From: Nothopassalora personata
Taxonomy: Eukaryota > Ascomycota > Dothideomycetes > Mycosphaerellales > Mycosphaerellaceae
Direction: 5' to 3'
NCBI GenBank assembly: GCA_033816765.1
Contig: CM066294.1
Span: 434,001-498,000 of the forward strand
DNA: 64,000 nt
The notes under the pieces are model-generated. The model ran no database searches. It was not told the origin of the DNA and was given only the letters and a program-made list of their open reading frames with translations. Both the position numbers and the translations under genes were made by a program. Shown here one piece after another: positions 22,959-33,167 of this stretch. Positions within the stretch are counted from its first letter, which is position 1. Every line of letters starts with the position of its first letter.

Positions 22959-24579
22959 GTCCTTGCGGGCATGGATGGCATATGGTAGAGAAGTTTCGAA
23001 TGCGTGTCGATGAAAGCGAAATAATTGGCTATAGCCCATACAGCACTTGGGTCCACATCTTTGCCATGAAAACTCCACGAACCCAACACTCTGGGTGTAC
23101 CGTCTTTCTCGATATTACATGCAGCCACCACCAAAAATGCTCCACACACTCACCGCTTTGTGGATATTGCGTCTCGTGCTGTTCAGCTGTAGGCGCATGG
23201 CTGACCAGCTTTGCCCTTGTAACCATCGACCACACCTGAGAAATCAGGTGATGATGTCCCGAATGCCTGGTTCAAGCAAGTATCCTATCTGGCGCTTTCG
23301 TGGAAGTATCGGACGACTCAGTACCATACCGAGATACGAGAACATGCTCGTGGATGGCTGTCGGTAAAAAAGGTCTCTCGGGGTGCAGGAACAGCAGGAA
23401 GCACATGGGCGTCCTTAGACCACAACAAGCAGTCGGGCTGCTGGCCCCTGCTGCAACGTAGATGACAGTGGCGTCAAACTCGTGGCATTGGGCATCAGGA
23501 TCATCATTGCAATCTTGTTGATGATTACGGTTTCACTAGCCGCCTCACTCACATCGAGAAGCAGAAACGACGTTGCTACCCAACCGTGCCAACCTGCAGC
23601 ATGTTTGTGTGACCTCTTCTTGTCGGTCCCTCAGCACGAGGCAAAGCCTGGTAACTTGATCACGACTTGTACAGCGCATCACGCCCACCTGACCATGCCA
23701 TTCAGAACCCTCGACAGTCTTTTGCGGGTCCTAGTGGGGAGCGCGCACCCCCAACCCTGGATACCATGTCCCGGCCTCGACTGTCATCAACAGATTGCTC
23801 GGCGCTGCTACTAACTCCCAAGCGACTGTCCTGGCCATGGTTCTTGATTCTTCGGCCACTTCATGTGTCCGGCCAGATTTCCTGGCCACTCTGCTTAGCA
23901 AAAAGCTCTACATCTTGCCACGAGTTAGCTTGGCAGCAAGCATGCCCGCCTACGCATGGAGCCATGGCGACGTGAGCCACACTACATACCTGAACTCGTG
24001 GAAAAGCTGTATGTACCGCTGACCAACAGCACTGGTGCAGACCGCCAACGTGAGCCTGTCCATGTCATTCAGATAGAGTCACATGATGGTTCAACAACGC
24101 GCACAGTATGGCATTGCACGGCATGACATCAACGGATTCGCCATCATCCGCAGCAATTCTGCAAAGCACAATATCTGCTCGCGATCGACAAGCAAATATT
24201 CTCACATTGTGGTGGTCACAAGGCCCGATCAAGGCAAACAAGACACCCCGCTGACTCTGCCAGACAGTTGCGACAGGCTAGAAAGAAGTCTCGAAGGCAC
24301 ATGTTGAGTTTGATAGATGAAAGAAAAAGCAACACCCGACCCGAACCCAATTATGCCTATTGCAAGCTTATAAGCGCGCTCACGACTCGGCCACATCACG
24401 GATGTGCTCCACCTCAACGGATTTCGTAGCAATCACAGGAAGCACAGGGTCCCAAGCGCTAAGCGACATCCTACATACGCACTACAGCTGGCAGCATGCG
24501 CCAGTCGTGACGCGTCAAGAGCGACCTCTCCATCCCAAGGCGACTACTCCGTTTCACGATCGCCGAATTCTCGCGCCAA
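22959..24579. other. Gene-free stretch
   Basis: About 1.6 kb between convergent genes. One open frame at 23482-23814 has a hydrophobic start, but it begins with GTG and has no in-frame ATG. I find no other support for a gene here. Confidence 0.45.
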
Positions 24580-25492
24580 TCACACATCAGCGTAATTCTC
24601 AAGCCTCACTCGCTCTCTCGACGTCGCAGGCTGTAAAAACTCCGCGGCGTCGGCGCCCCTGTGCCATTTCCGGCGTCGAGGAAAGTTGGACCGCTTCTGC
24701 ACCGACGATGTCTGGCGCTGGTCCAACAATGCGCGCACAAGATCCGTTAGGAAATCAGCATGATTGAACTCTGCCTCTGACGGCACCCATTTGTCTGCGC
24801 CATACTCAGCGTACATGTCCACCACAAAGCGTCTTGCTGGCGATCCCGGCGGTGTGCCATTGTAGAGAGTCATAATGGCAGAATGACTGGGGAAAGTCCG
24901 CGTCCCATCTGCTGCGACATCGTCCGTCTTCTGGACCATCGCATCGAGTACGTTGTCGCAGAAGGAATCTGCTTGGACTTTGTCGCCGAAGACGTAGAGT
25001 TGTGCGAGGAGCTGATACTCGCCGTCGTCCATGGGTAGTTCAGGAGGCGATACGGGCTTCGAGGCTATCTTGCGGAAATACAGCCAGTCTATGTATGCTG
25101 ATACGACTTCAGCGTCATCGTCGGGCAGCTCGACTATGCGAGAGGCCCCTTCCCGCCATCTTTGATCAAGAGCTGAGCGGAAGAAGGGCGAGTATTCGCG
25201 GAGGAGTGCCTCGTGCACGGCGAAGTCTTTTGTGGGTGCCGAGCCGACTTTGAGCGCAATGATGCGATTGTCGATTATGCTGTCACCAATGTCAGCACAC
25301 AGCGAGAAGAGATGGCCGATTGACCAGTACGAGGCACGGTACCGCATCAATGGTCACGATAGGTCACGACCACCAAGAGCTGACCAAAAAGCATTCAAGA
25401 CATACATACCTCTCCCTTCTCACGACCCGCAACTCATCCTCCTCATGTATACCAGACCTCATAGTCCGCAAACACGAAACACTAGCAGCCAT
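24580..25492 (-). CDS. BTB/POZ domain protein
   Basis: Exons 25492-25410 and 25279-24580 join across intron 25280-25409 (GTATGT..GACAG, 130 nt) to give 260 aa. The short first exon supplies MAASVSCLR and MRSGIHEEDELRVVRRE. The BTB fold follows from IIDNRIIALKVG through FAVHEALLREYSPFFRSAL and VVSAYIDWLYF to LYVFGDKVQADSFCDNVLDA. The extended downstream helices resemble the many fungal single-BTB proteins, some of which act as Cul3 adaptors; there is no Kelch, MATH or zinc-finger partner domain. Specific function is unknown. A longer first exon without the intron is open on the minus strand from 25350, but it breaks the family alignment before IIDNR, so the spliced model is preferred. Confidence 0.75.
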
Positions 25493-26981
25493 ATAACACC
25501 CTTCCAACTCACCCCAGCGGCACAGCAGCTCATCTTATCGATACATCTCAACCCGCCACGTCTGCCACCATCGCCTCAAACATTCTGCCAGCAGACAGAG
25601 CCGGCATGAACGCATCAGTCACACCGCAGTAGCCGTTCGATACGGACGTTGTGGTTGCATATGTTTCTCGGTTTGTCCTCAGGCATTGGCACTGTGTGCT
25701 GTCCGGCGTGGCCTGTTTTCAACAAGCCAGAGGATACTTCTGAAGCGACCAGACTTCTGAGAAGAGAGGAAATAGTGCTGATTGGGTCTCGTTTGTTGCG
25801 ATTTGTGGTGTAAGGAGCCGTTGCGCAGAAAGGTTCCTCGTGACGTGGGTGAGTAGGATCCAATAGAGTGGTGATGTCGGGACAGCCACAGGACATGGCG
25901 CTCACGTGGTTGGAAGTTTATTTTTCAGGGAGAGATTTTGTGGTTGGGGTGGGACTTCACGTGCTTGCTGTCATGTCATTGGAAAGGACGGTATGGCTTA
26001 CTGTTGTCCGGTGCAATCAGATGGGGTCCATCGACACTGGTGTACGCCTTGGCATGGACTTTTCTTCGAGCTCGCCCTCGCCTGAGTCCCTCACCATAGC
26101 GCAGGTTGAATCAGGGTCAACTGGCTCGAACTTCTCAGCCACGACAACGACTTCGGCACTGTTTGAGGCGGTCCCGATAGCACGGCTTCCACCCGGTGAA
26201 GGATCTCGAAAGGTTCAGCCGTGTCTCAGTCGAACCATGAGCAGCACCGGCACGGCAGAAAACAGAGCCGTTCTCGACATCTATCATACATCTTGGAAGA
26301 ATCGTGTATAAAGTGTGGCAACGCAGTTCGATAGAATATATCACCGCCAACAATACGACTTGTCCCTGGTTGTGGGAGGCCAGAGCAGTTTCACCTTTGC
26401 AATTTTTGAACTATTGTGCATCAACGGCCCCAGCTTTTAGTCCATTCCTAGATGCACCGGAGAAATACCCTTCGTCACCACTTTGAGCATTACCACAGAC
26501 ACTGCCAAAGCACAGGAAAGTGCAGACGCGTCAGCCCTCTACAATCTGACCTGCGTTCCCCTCTCACGGCCCAATAGAAGGAGATAGATCCCACACCACC
26601 ACCATCACCACTCTCTGATGTTGTTGTTGTTCGAGAGAGGAAGAGAATTGAACCTCGAAGGGGAACACTTTGGTAGCCGCGCTTATCGGGTGCGGAGGAT
26701 ACGTGTGAGGACAAAGAGGAATGCTGTGTTCGCCCGAAATGTAGTCGAGGCATGTGGATGCTTGCGGAGCGTGGGGGCGTTGAGATGGAGTAACAGGTTA
26801 CGCAGCATGAGCTTTGTGTTCGTTGCAAGTGAATGATAGACGGATGCCAAGGTGCCTTACAGGTTTCCATCACATGCTATAACGTCGCGCTATGCAGCAT
26901 CAGCTGAGCAGTTGATGAGAATGCTATAAATGCAACGACGTCTGCCCCTTCCTTCAACCAAAGCCAATCACAACTTCGAAA
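25493..26981. other. Gene-free stretch
   Basis: About 1.5 kb with short open frames on both strands and no recognised family. Part should be the BTB gene promoter and the 3' region of the FAD oxidase. Confidence 0.45.
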
Positions 26982-28391
26982 TCACAACTTCGACACCAAA
27001 GCCTGAAACCTCTCATCCCTGCTCCCACCCTTCTTATACTCCTCCTCCAAAATCATCCCCTTCACGCCCTCACCTCTCCAATCATTAGTCCAAACATGAT
27101 CATGCAGCCTCCTCTTCGGCCAGCTCCATCTCCCTCTCAGCGTCGCCCCCAGCTCATCCCGATCCTTCTGCTGAATGACATCCACAATCCTCTCCCCAAT
27201 CGTCGGTAAGAACTTATACGCATGTCCACTTCCGCCCGTCGCCACGAAGAGATTCTTGTACTTTGGATGATACGTGATGAGCCAGTCTCCCTCGGGCGTA
27301 TCGGTATACCAGCAGATCCGGGAATATGTGAAAGGCCTTTCGCCGAGGGAGGGGATGCACTTTCGGAGGAAGGCGCGGAGGACTGTGAAGCCTTCGGGCG
27401 GGATCTTCATATCGGGGTCGTCGAGTTTAGTCTTGGGGAGGGAGACGGTGATGGTCTCGCCGCTTTCTGGTTTTTCAGGGTGAGGTATCTTGACGGGGTT
27501 TGCGTAGCCATAGCCATGTCTGGCGACTTTGAGTTGGCGGTTGACGGGGGGAATGATGAAGAGGCCATCGCTTTCGCAGAGGATTACGGGTTGGCCTGGA
27601 GCATTCAGGCGTTCTTCTTCTTCCTGGGAGATGTCGCAGTAGGCGAGGATTTGACCTGTTGCGCTGGCGATGCCGCGGAGGTCGATGAGTTTGGGAGTCC
27701 AGGCGCCGGCGGCGAGGACTGTGAGGTCGGCTGGGAGGGTTTGGCCGTTGGTGAGTTTGACACCTTTGACTTCGTCGTTGGAGAAGACGAGGTGCTTGAC
27801 TTCTGCGGTTACGAAGTCAACACGGTTGAGCTCTTCAATCTTTCTGCGCATGTATTTGATGCCGTTCTCGGCGTGTGCCCAGCCAGAGGTCCAGTTGACG
27901 TAGCCTGCGCGACCGACCATGCCGCCTGTAGCACCCATGATCTTGCGTGCTGAAGCCTCATCGTCAAACACTTCGACCTCGCCGCCTTCCTCTCGCTTGC
28001 CAAGCTTTAGACCTAATGACTCTGTGACATTTCGAAGTGCACCTTTGAGGAAGTTCTCTGCACCATCTGTCACTGGGTTGTCCTTGGCGATCAAGCAGAG
28101 GCCACTCTGGCTGTAGCGACCGTCGGCACCCCATTCGCCTCGCCACGCTGGCATCGCTTCTGTCATGAGCTGCGCATATGGAAGATCTTCGTAGTCTGCT
28201 CTGATGATACGAGAAGAATCGATCGAGGCACCATCCTGGGCAGGGAACTCTGTTCTTTCGAGTACTGTGATCTTGCTGTTCTTGAATTCCGGTCTTTGCG
28301 CCAGGCCATAAGCTGTTCCAAGTCCAAATACTCCAGCTCCGACGATAAGGATAGACTGTGGTGGTGGTGGTGGTTGGGGTGGTGGTGGCAT
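26982..28391 (-). CDS. FAD-dependent amine/amino-acid oxidase, DAO family, peroxisomal
   Basis: Single exon, 469 aa. The dinucleotide-binding motif SILIVGAGVFGLGTAYGLA is at about 13-31, preceded by a poly-Pro leader. The segment GASIDSSRIIRADYEDLPYA is typical of the fungal sarcosine, saccharopine and fructosyl-amino-acid oxidase group, which covalently bind FAD and produce H2O2. The C-terminal FAD segment is ICWYTDTPEGDWLITYHP followed by LFVATGGSGHAYKFLPTIG. It ends in SKL, a canonical PTS1, so import into peroxisomes is expected. The substrate cannot be read from sequence; saccharopine/pipecolate or fructosyl amino acids are the main alternatives. It diverges from the methyltransferase gene, with 387 bp between the two start codons. 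Confidence 0.85.
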   Translation of the reverse strand: MPPPPQPPPPPQSILIVGAGVFGLGTAYGLAQRPEFKNSKITVLERTEFPAQDGASIDSSRIIRADYEDLPYAQLMTEAMPAWRGEWGADGRYSQSGLCLIAKDNPVTDGAENFLKGALRNVTESLGLKLGKREEGGEVEVFDDEASARKIMGATGGMVGRAGYVNWTSGWAHAENGIKYMRRKIEELNRVDFVTAEVKHLVFSNDEVKGVKLTNGQTLPADLTVLAAGAWTPKLIDLRGIASATGQILAYCDISQEEEERLNAPGQPVILCESDGLFIIPPVNRQLKVARHGYGYANPVKIPHPEKPESGETITVSLPKTKLDDPDMKIPPEGFTVLRAFLRKCIPSLGERPFTYSRICWYTDTPEGDWLITYHPKYKNLFVATGGSGHAYKFLPTIGERIVDVIQQKDRDELGATLRGRWSWPKRRLHDHVWTNDWRGEGVKGMILEEEYKKGGSRDERFQALVSKL

Positions 28392-28778
28392 GATTATGGT
28401 GGTCCCAAGCTTGCTGTGAAGTCAATACAGTAACCTACACCACCGATGATAACACGATGATATGTACAAGAAATAGCAATCGCTTACCAGTAATGTCAAT
28501 GCCAACACAGGCAAGACACAGGGCGTAAGGATTTTCTACTGTCGGTTAGAGACGGCGACCGTGGCCGAGTGGCATTGTGGCGCCAGGATGTGGATTGTCT
28601 TTACCTCAGCGAGCTCAGACGCTTCTAGTATAGCCAGCAGCGAGTCTGAACCTGCTGAGGTAAGATTGTCTCGGAAGAGCGGCCAACGTGGCCGGGGAGT
28701 GACAGCTATCAAGATGATCATCACCATCGATATTTCTCATCTTTCTCTCCCATCGGGCACGTGATTCCGCCGTGACAG

Positions 28779-29978
28779 ATGCAGCGTGGAGCTGCACTAC
28801 GCCATGTAGCCAGTCTATGCAAGACGGGTGTGAGGGCCCGATCCTCCACACGGCGATGTGCCACGCAGAAGGGGACCATTGATGTGGTGAAACGTCGAAA
28901 GTCAGCAGCAGCAGCGAACGTCCCATCGAGAAAGCCCCCACCACCAGCATCGCTGCAACCAAAGCAACCAAAGCAACGACCGCCACCGCCATCGCCGACG
29001 CCAGCACCAGCACCAACACCAGCAGCGCCTCCACCAAAACCCGACGTGTCGCCACTATGGGAGGAAGGTCCACCCCCTAAGCCACAGAGATCGCAGGCTT
29101 TCTTCTGGACCATCTCATCGCTCCTCGCCGGCGGCATCGGACTGTATTGCGTGAGTCTCTATATCGCCGCGACCAAGCCGTGTCAGAACCCCGACATCAA
29201 GGAGTTGAAAGAGCAGAAGGATGTCGCAGCGCGATATGACTACACAGCCGACAGCTTCGACAGCGACGTCGGTTTCTCGGAGTGGTTGATGGGGATTAAC
29301 AGCACGCGAAAGAAGCTCTCCCAGATGTGTGCCGGCCATGTCCTAGAAGTCAGCTGTGGAACTGGCAGGAACTTGGGATACTACGATATCGCCCGAGGTG
29401 GCAGAGTCGACAGCTTGACCTTCGTGGATCTGAGCCCACAGATGATTGAAGTCTGCAAGAAGAAGTGGGATGCTCTCTACGGCAACGACAAAAAGGGCTT
29501 GAAACCAGGACTATCAATTCGATTCGTGCCAGGTTCGGCTCTCGGTCAATTGCCACTCGCACCCACCGCTCCGCCGAAGAAATACGATACAATCATACAA
29601 ACTATGGGATTATGCAGCACGGACAAGCCAGTGGAGATCGTAGCGAACATGATGAAGCATTTGGATACGAGCAACCCAGAGGCACGAATCTTGCTGCTGG
29701 AGCATGGTCGTAGCTATCAGGATTGGCTGAATAGAATCTTGGACAATGCTGCTGAGAAGCACGCAGAGATTCACGGCTGCTGGTTCAATCGCGACATTGG
29801 AGCTTTGGTTGAGGAAGCGGCTAGGCAGGCGGGCCTTGAGGTCACCAGGGAGCGAAGGCATCATCTGGGCACAACTTGGGTGTTTGAGCTGCGGCCAAAG
29901 GAGAGACCGTTGCCGAACCGGAACGAAGAACAGGAGGGCGAGAAGAGTGATCCCTCGTGGTTCGGCTGGTACAAGTGA
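28779..29978 (+). CDS. OMS1-like mitochondrial inner-membrane methyltransferase
   Basis: Single exon, 399 aa. The N-terminus is Arg/Ser/Thr-rich with no acidic residues over the first 30 positions (RHVASLCKTGVRARSSTRR), a likely mitochondrial presequence. A Pro/Ala-rich linker follows, then one membrane segment (AFFWTISSLLAGGIGLYCVS, about 109-130). The class I SAM fold starts with motif I VLEVSCGTGRNLGYY near residue 187 and continues with SLTFVDLSPQMIEVCKKKW. The arrangement matches yeast Oms1, whose loss or overexpression affects OXA1 mutants and respiratory-chain assembly (family knowledge); the methylated substrate is not established. A downstream ATG is unlikely because it would remove the presequence. 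Confidence 0.87.
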   Translation: MQRGAALRHVASLCKTGVRARSSTRRCATQKGTIDVVKRRKSAAAANVPSRKPPPPASLQPKQPKQRPPPPSPTPAPAPTPAAPPPKPDVSPLWEEGPPPKPQRSQAFFWTISSLLAGGIGLYCVSLYIAATKPCQNPDIKELKEQKDVAARYDYTADSFDSDVGFSEWLMGINSTRKKLSQMCAGHVLEVSCGTGRNLGYYDIARGGRVDSLTFVDLSPQMIEVCKKKWDALYGNDKKGLKPGLSIRFVPGSALGQLPLAPTAPPKKYDTIIQTMGLCSTDKPVEIVANMMKHLDTSNPEARILLLEHGRSYQDWLNRILDNAAEKHAEIHGCWFNRDIGALVEEAARQAGLEVTRERRHHLGTTWVFELRPKERPLPNRNEEQEGEKSDPSWFGWYK

Positions 29979-30333
29979 GAATGCGCCCTCATGAGCTGAT
30001 TTATCTACCACGGCAAGGTCATATCAAACGACACTCGGGGACAGGTGAGTTGTACTCTTATTCTGTCTCCTTCTCACCTGATGATACTAAAAATCCTAAA
30101 TATGTTTCAAGACGGGGCATAGGGCTTGTCCCTCTGAACGATAGATTTTCTAACTGAAACCACCCTCCTTCTAAAGTTCGACACTGCAAATATTGCCTTT
30201 GGATGTAATCTGACGACTTCCAGGCCCATATATGAAGCATTCAAGCAGCGACACATCACTGCTCTAAGTCTCGTGGCATGCAAAACAAGAGATTTTGGAG
30301 ATGGCGGGTCCCGAACCCGCATCCCTTCGGCTG

Positions 30334-30387
30334 TCGACTGAGTCGATGAGCCGCCAAGGGCGATGAGGAATCGACTAGGTCGATGAG
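30334..30387. repeat. Two 17-bp direct repeats, each with an internal palindrome
   Basis: TCGACTGAGTCGATGAG at 30334-30350 and TCGACTAGGTCGATGAG at 30371-30387 differ at two positions. Each contains TCGAC-N3-GTCGA. They lie next to a 5-bp hairpin resembling a tRNA T-arm (30304-30320), but no full tRNA can be folded. Confidence 0.6.
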
Positions 30388-30735
30388 AAGCATACCTCAC
30401 GGTATGCCAAACGTGTCTGAAAAAAGGCACGCAAAGTCGCCGAATGATCTTGCCAATTGGACCACATCCCCAATGAGTTGCCGATGGAGGCTTTGTTTTG
30501 TGGTTTTATATACAAGTCTTCTCTTCGGAGTTCTTCCGTCACGTATGCCTCTGAATGGCACGCGGCCAAAGAGGATGCTGAGGAAGGCGAGAATTGAAGC
30601 CGTGTCCACGAATGACCGGCGCCATCAAGCTACCATACATGATTCGCGATCCTGCACCGAATCAATATAATCCCAAGACCCTCTTCTCCAGCCGCCAGCA
30701 CCAAGCTACCGCTCTGATGAAAAGTGGACTGGGAA

Positions 30736-31003
30736 GGAGGACTCGAGCCTCCATCTCTAGTTGAAAACTGGTACTGCCCGAAATGAACGCGCCACCCGTC
30801 GCATATCACAAACGAATGAAGACAGCTAGACCCCCTCAGAATCTTTCCCTCAGACGACCTCTCCTCAAAAGGGTGGTGTGCCATGAAGGCGAAATAGAGG
30901 AGGAGGAGGAGGAGGAGGAGGAGGAGGAGGAGGAAGGATTTGATCCTCCCATTTTCATGAGTTGAATGGTATGGTACTGGCATAATAAACGAGTTGGCCA
31001 CCC
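30736..31003. repeat. Pair of diverged repeats with hairpin ends
   Basis: Blocks 30736-30797 and 30932-31003 share, in order on the plus strand, a GGAGG-loop-CCTCC type hairpin, AGTTGAA, GGTACTG and GCCACCC. Spacing differs by about 10 nt. On the minus strand the hairpins resemble tRNA T-arms (B-box like GGCTCGAGTCC and GGATCAAATCC), but the acceptor ends do not pair. Confidence 0.35.
30897..30933 (+). repeat. GAG microsatellite
   Basis: Uninterrupted GAG/GGA trinucleotide run of about 12 units. Confidence 0.9.
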
Positions 31004-31784
31004 TTAGCATGTCAGGTGAAAGAATGAGACGTCTCAGCTTTGGGGTCCTGCCGTTGGACGACTTCTCCTGTGGTGTGGAGTCTCAGGCGATGAGGGTGGA
31101 GAAGAGGGGGATTAGTAGAGTGAGGAGAGGGTGGGTGGGACGGACCTGGTGGATGGGGAGGAAAGGAAGAGAGGGCAGAGGACGAGAAGCTCGGAGTTTC
31201 GTCCTTGGGGTGTGACTCGCGATCACGACTGAGGACATCTGCGCCACTAGTGTTCGTGCTGGCCGAAGAGTTTGGCTATCTATGAGAGCTGTATTCTTGG
31301 ACCATTTTACAGCTCTGTGGGCGAATGAGTTTGAATGGCGAAGGTGTTAAGCATGGCGAAGCGCTCTCGGGCCGAGAAGTCCCAGTTGGTACACCAGCGG
31401 CGAGGGACTGGCAAGCTGGTGACATCTCCGGACTACTGTTGTGGAGATGCAGGCGCTAGTAGCGGTACTGGTAATGAACGAGATCCAGTCGACGAGCATG
31501 AGATCGCCCTACTGCAGGATGTCTTTGGGCGGTTGATAGCTGACGTCTTGGCCGATAGTCGCTTGATCAGAACAGCACCACACCCTTACTTTCGCAACGG
31601 GCATTTTCAGAGCATAAGCACGCGCGACAAGGTTGATTTCGCGATGTGAGTCTTGACCACTCTCCTTGCGGACGAGCGGTGTCGGCCTTGGACGTATTAA
31701 CCTCAATCCGCCGATCCCCCACAGACCATCAGGCAGTCAGCGCCGCGGTGAACCTTGGCAGCAGATGGCACTTAAGTGCTTGGT

Positions 31785-31872
31785 GTGCTTGTATCTGATA
31801 GTGCTTGTGCTTGTATCTGATAGAGCATGTGCTTGTATCTGATAGTGCATGTGCTTGTATCTGATCGTGCCT
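31785..31872 (+). repeat. Four tandem copies of a 22-bp unit
   Basis: Units start GTGCTTGTATCTGATAGTGC and occupy 31785-31806, 31807-31828, 31829-31850 and 31851-31872, with one to three differences between units. No coding frame crosses it. Confidence 0.9.
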
Positions 31873-33167
31873 GCACGGCTTGACTGCTGCGCGACTCACC
31901 AATGTCGGACAGCGATGGGGCTTCTCGGCATGAAGCTCGAGCGTCGTTACTGCTCAGCGACCCCAAATGTTCCTTTCTCACACTAGAATGATCCGCGTGT
32001 CCTTGCATTGTGAGCGGAGATGCATGCGTCTGCCCATTGCTCCGGAAGCTGGTATAGCAAAAGATCGACATGAGGTGATCGGAACCCGCCGAAGGAGCCG
32101 AAAGTCAGAGCCAATCTGTGCGTACGAAGGAAGAGCTCGTCTTCACCTCCGTCTTGCGTGTCTTCGGAGATGATGTTGCGAGTGCTGTCGCCGGTGCTTT
32201 CGTGCGACTTTAGCACATTCCTTTGCACCGCCACACTCGTCTAGCAGGTCGGCCGAGCACATGCCTACTGCTTTCGGATTTGGTCTCATGAGGTGATACA
32301 GCGTCTTGACACGTCGGAACGTTATGCTGCTAGTGTCTGCAGCAGGTTCTTCTGTGCCTGATTCGCTACTAGAGGACGATAGCTTCGTGAGCTTCCGGCT
32401 TTGAGCTCTTCGCCGCGGTTGTGGTATGATACATAATACTGCAGCGGAGATGGAGCAGTAGCACGACGGTAGCTCGATTCCCCCATCGGAGCAATCGTGG
32501 GGAAGAAGGTTGATGTGTTGCAGGGTTCTTGCTGTGGCCCCTGCACAAGCAGTTTGGCTCGTCGCAAAGGCGGAAGCACATCGTTGGTGGTCATCACCGC
32601 TTGGCGTAGGTTCTCTCGTTTGCTTCGTCGTGCTGCACCTGAGCCTGCTGGAGCGGTGGCCGCGCGAATATCAGGCCAGTGGGAAGCAGATTGCATCACG
32701 TGGGCGGCGGTGACAGCGGGGGAGTCCTGACATAATACATAATGGCAGGGCTGTCGACGTGAAGCCTGGAAGATTTTCGGGACATGACGACAAACGAGCC
32801 GCTAGGGCTGCACGCTAGCAAGGTAGCCACTTCTGCGCCACAGGTCAAGTTGTCCAAGGCCAGCAGCGAAAAAGCAATCAAAAGCATACAGACGTCCTGG
32901 CAACGTCCCCAAGTCCACGACATACTTGCCAGCCCGAGACTGCCTGGCTTCTGACGAGCACCGCCGTACTGATATGTGTGAGTGGCCCCATAGCCAATCG
33001 CTGCTTACCGCCTAGTGAATCCCAGCAGCGCCCAGCACACTGGGTGTGGAGCATTCCTGAAGCCTTGACCCCCGTGGCCCCGGTCATCATAAGGCCACCT
33101 CTCGCCTCAGCTTTCCTCCCTCTTCTGGCATCAACTCGGTCTTCAGTATCTGAGGCAGCAGACGCGA

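Larger units (their letters stand above)
29979..33167. other. Repeat-bearing gene-free stretch
   Basis: About 3.2 kb with no convincing gene. It holds a microsatellite, a 22-bp tandem repeat, a pair of palindromic 17-mers and a diverged repeat pair, each listed separately. An open frame at 31335-31649 (104 aa, ATG start) has no recognised domain and is not called. Confidence 0.45.

Noticed and set aside
23482..23814. Secreted protein candidate with hydrophobic N-terminus and several cysteines
   Set aside because: The frame begins with GTG and no in-frame ATG or plausible upstream exon was found.
27222..27953. 243-aa plus-strand frame
   Set aside because: Antisense shadow of the FAD oxidase with no family similarity.
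28555..28640. Possible tRNA (GTGGCCGAGTGG matches an A box)
   Set aside because: No B box (GGTTCRANNCC) follows at a suitable distance and no cloverleaf can be formed.
30297..30380. Minus-strand tRNA with a perfect T-arm hairpin (GCGGG-TTCGGGA-CCCGC)
   Set aside because: No sequence able to pair with the 3' acceptor CATCTCC is found at the right distance, and the anticodon arm lacks T33 in a 7-nt loop.
31335..31649. 104-aa plus-strand frame with ATG start
   Set aside because: No recognised domain, signal peptide or splice structure; lies in repeat-bearing DNA. Kept only as a note.
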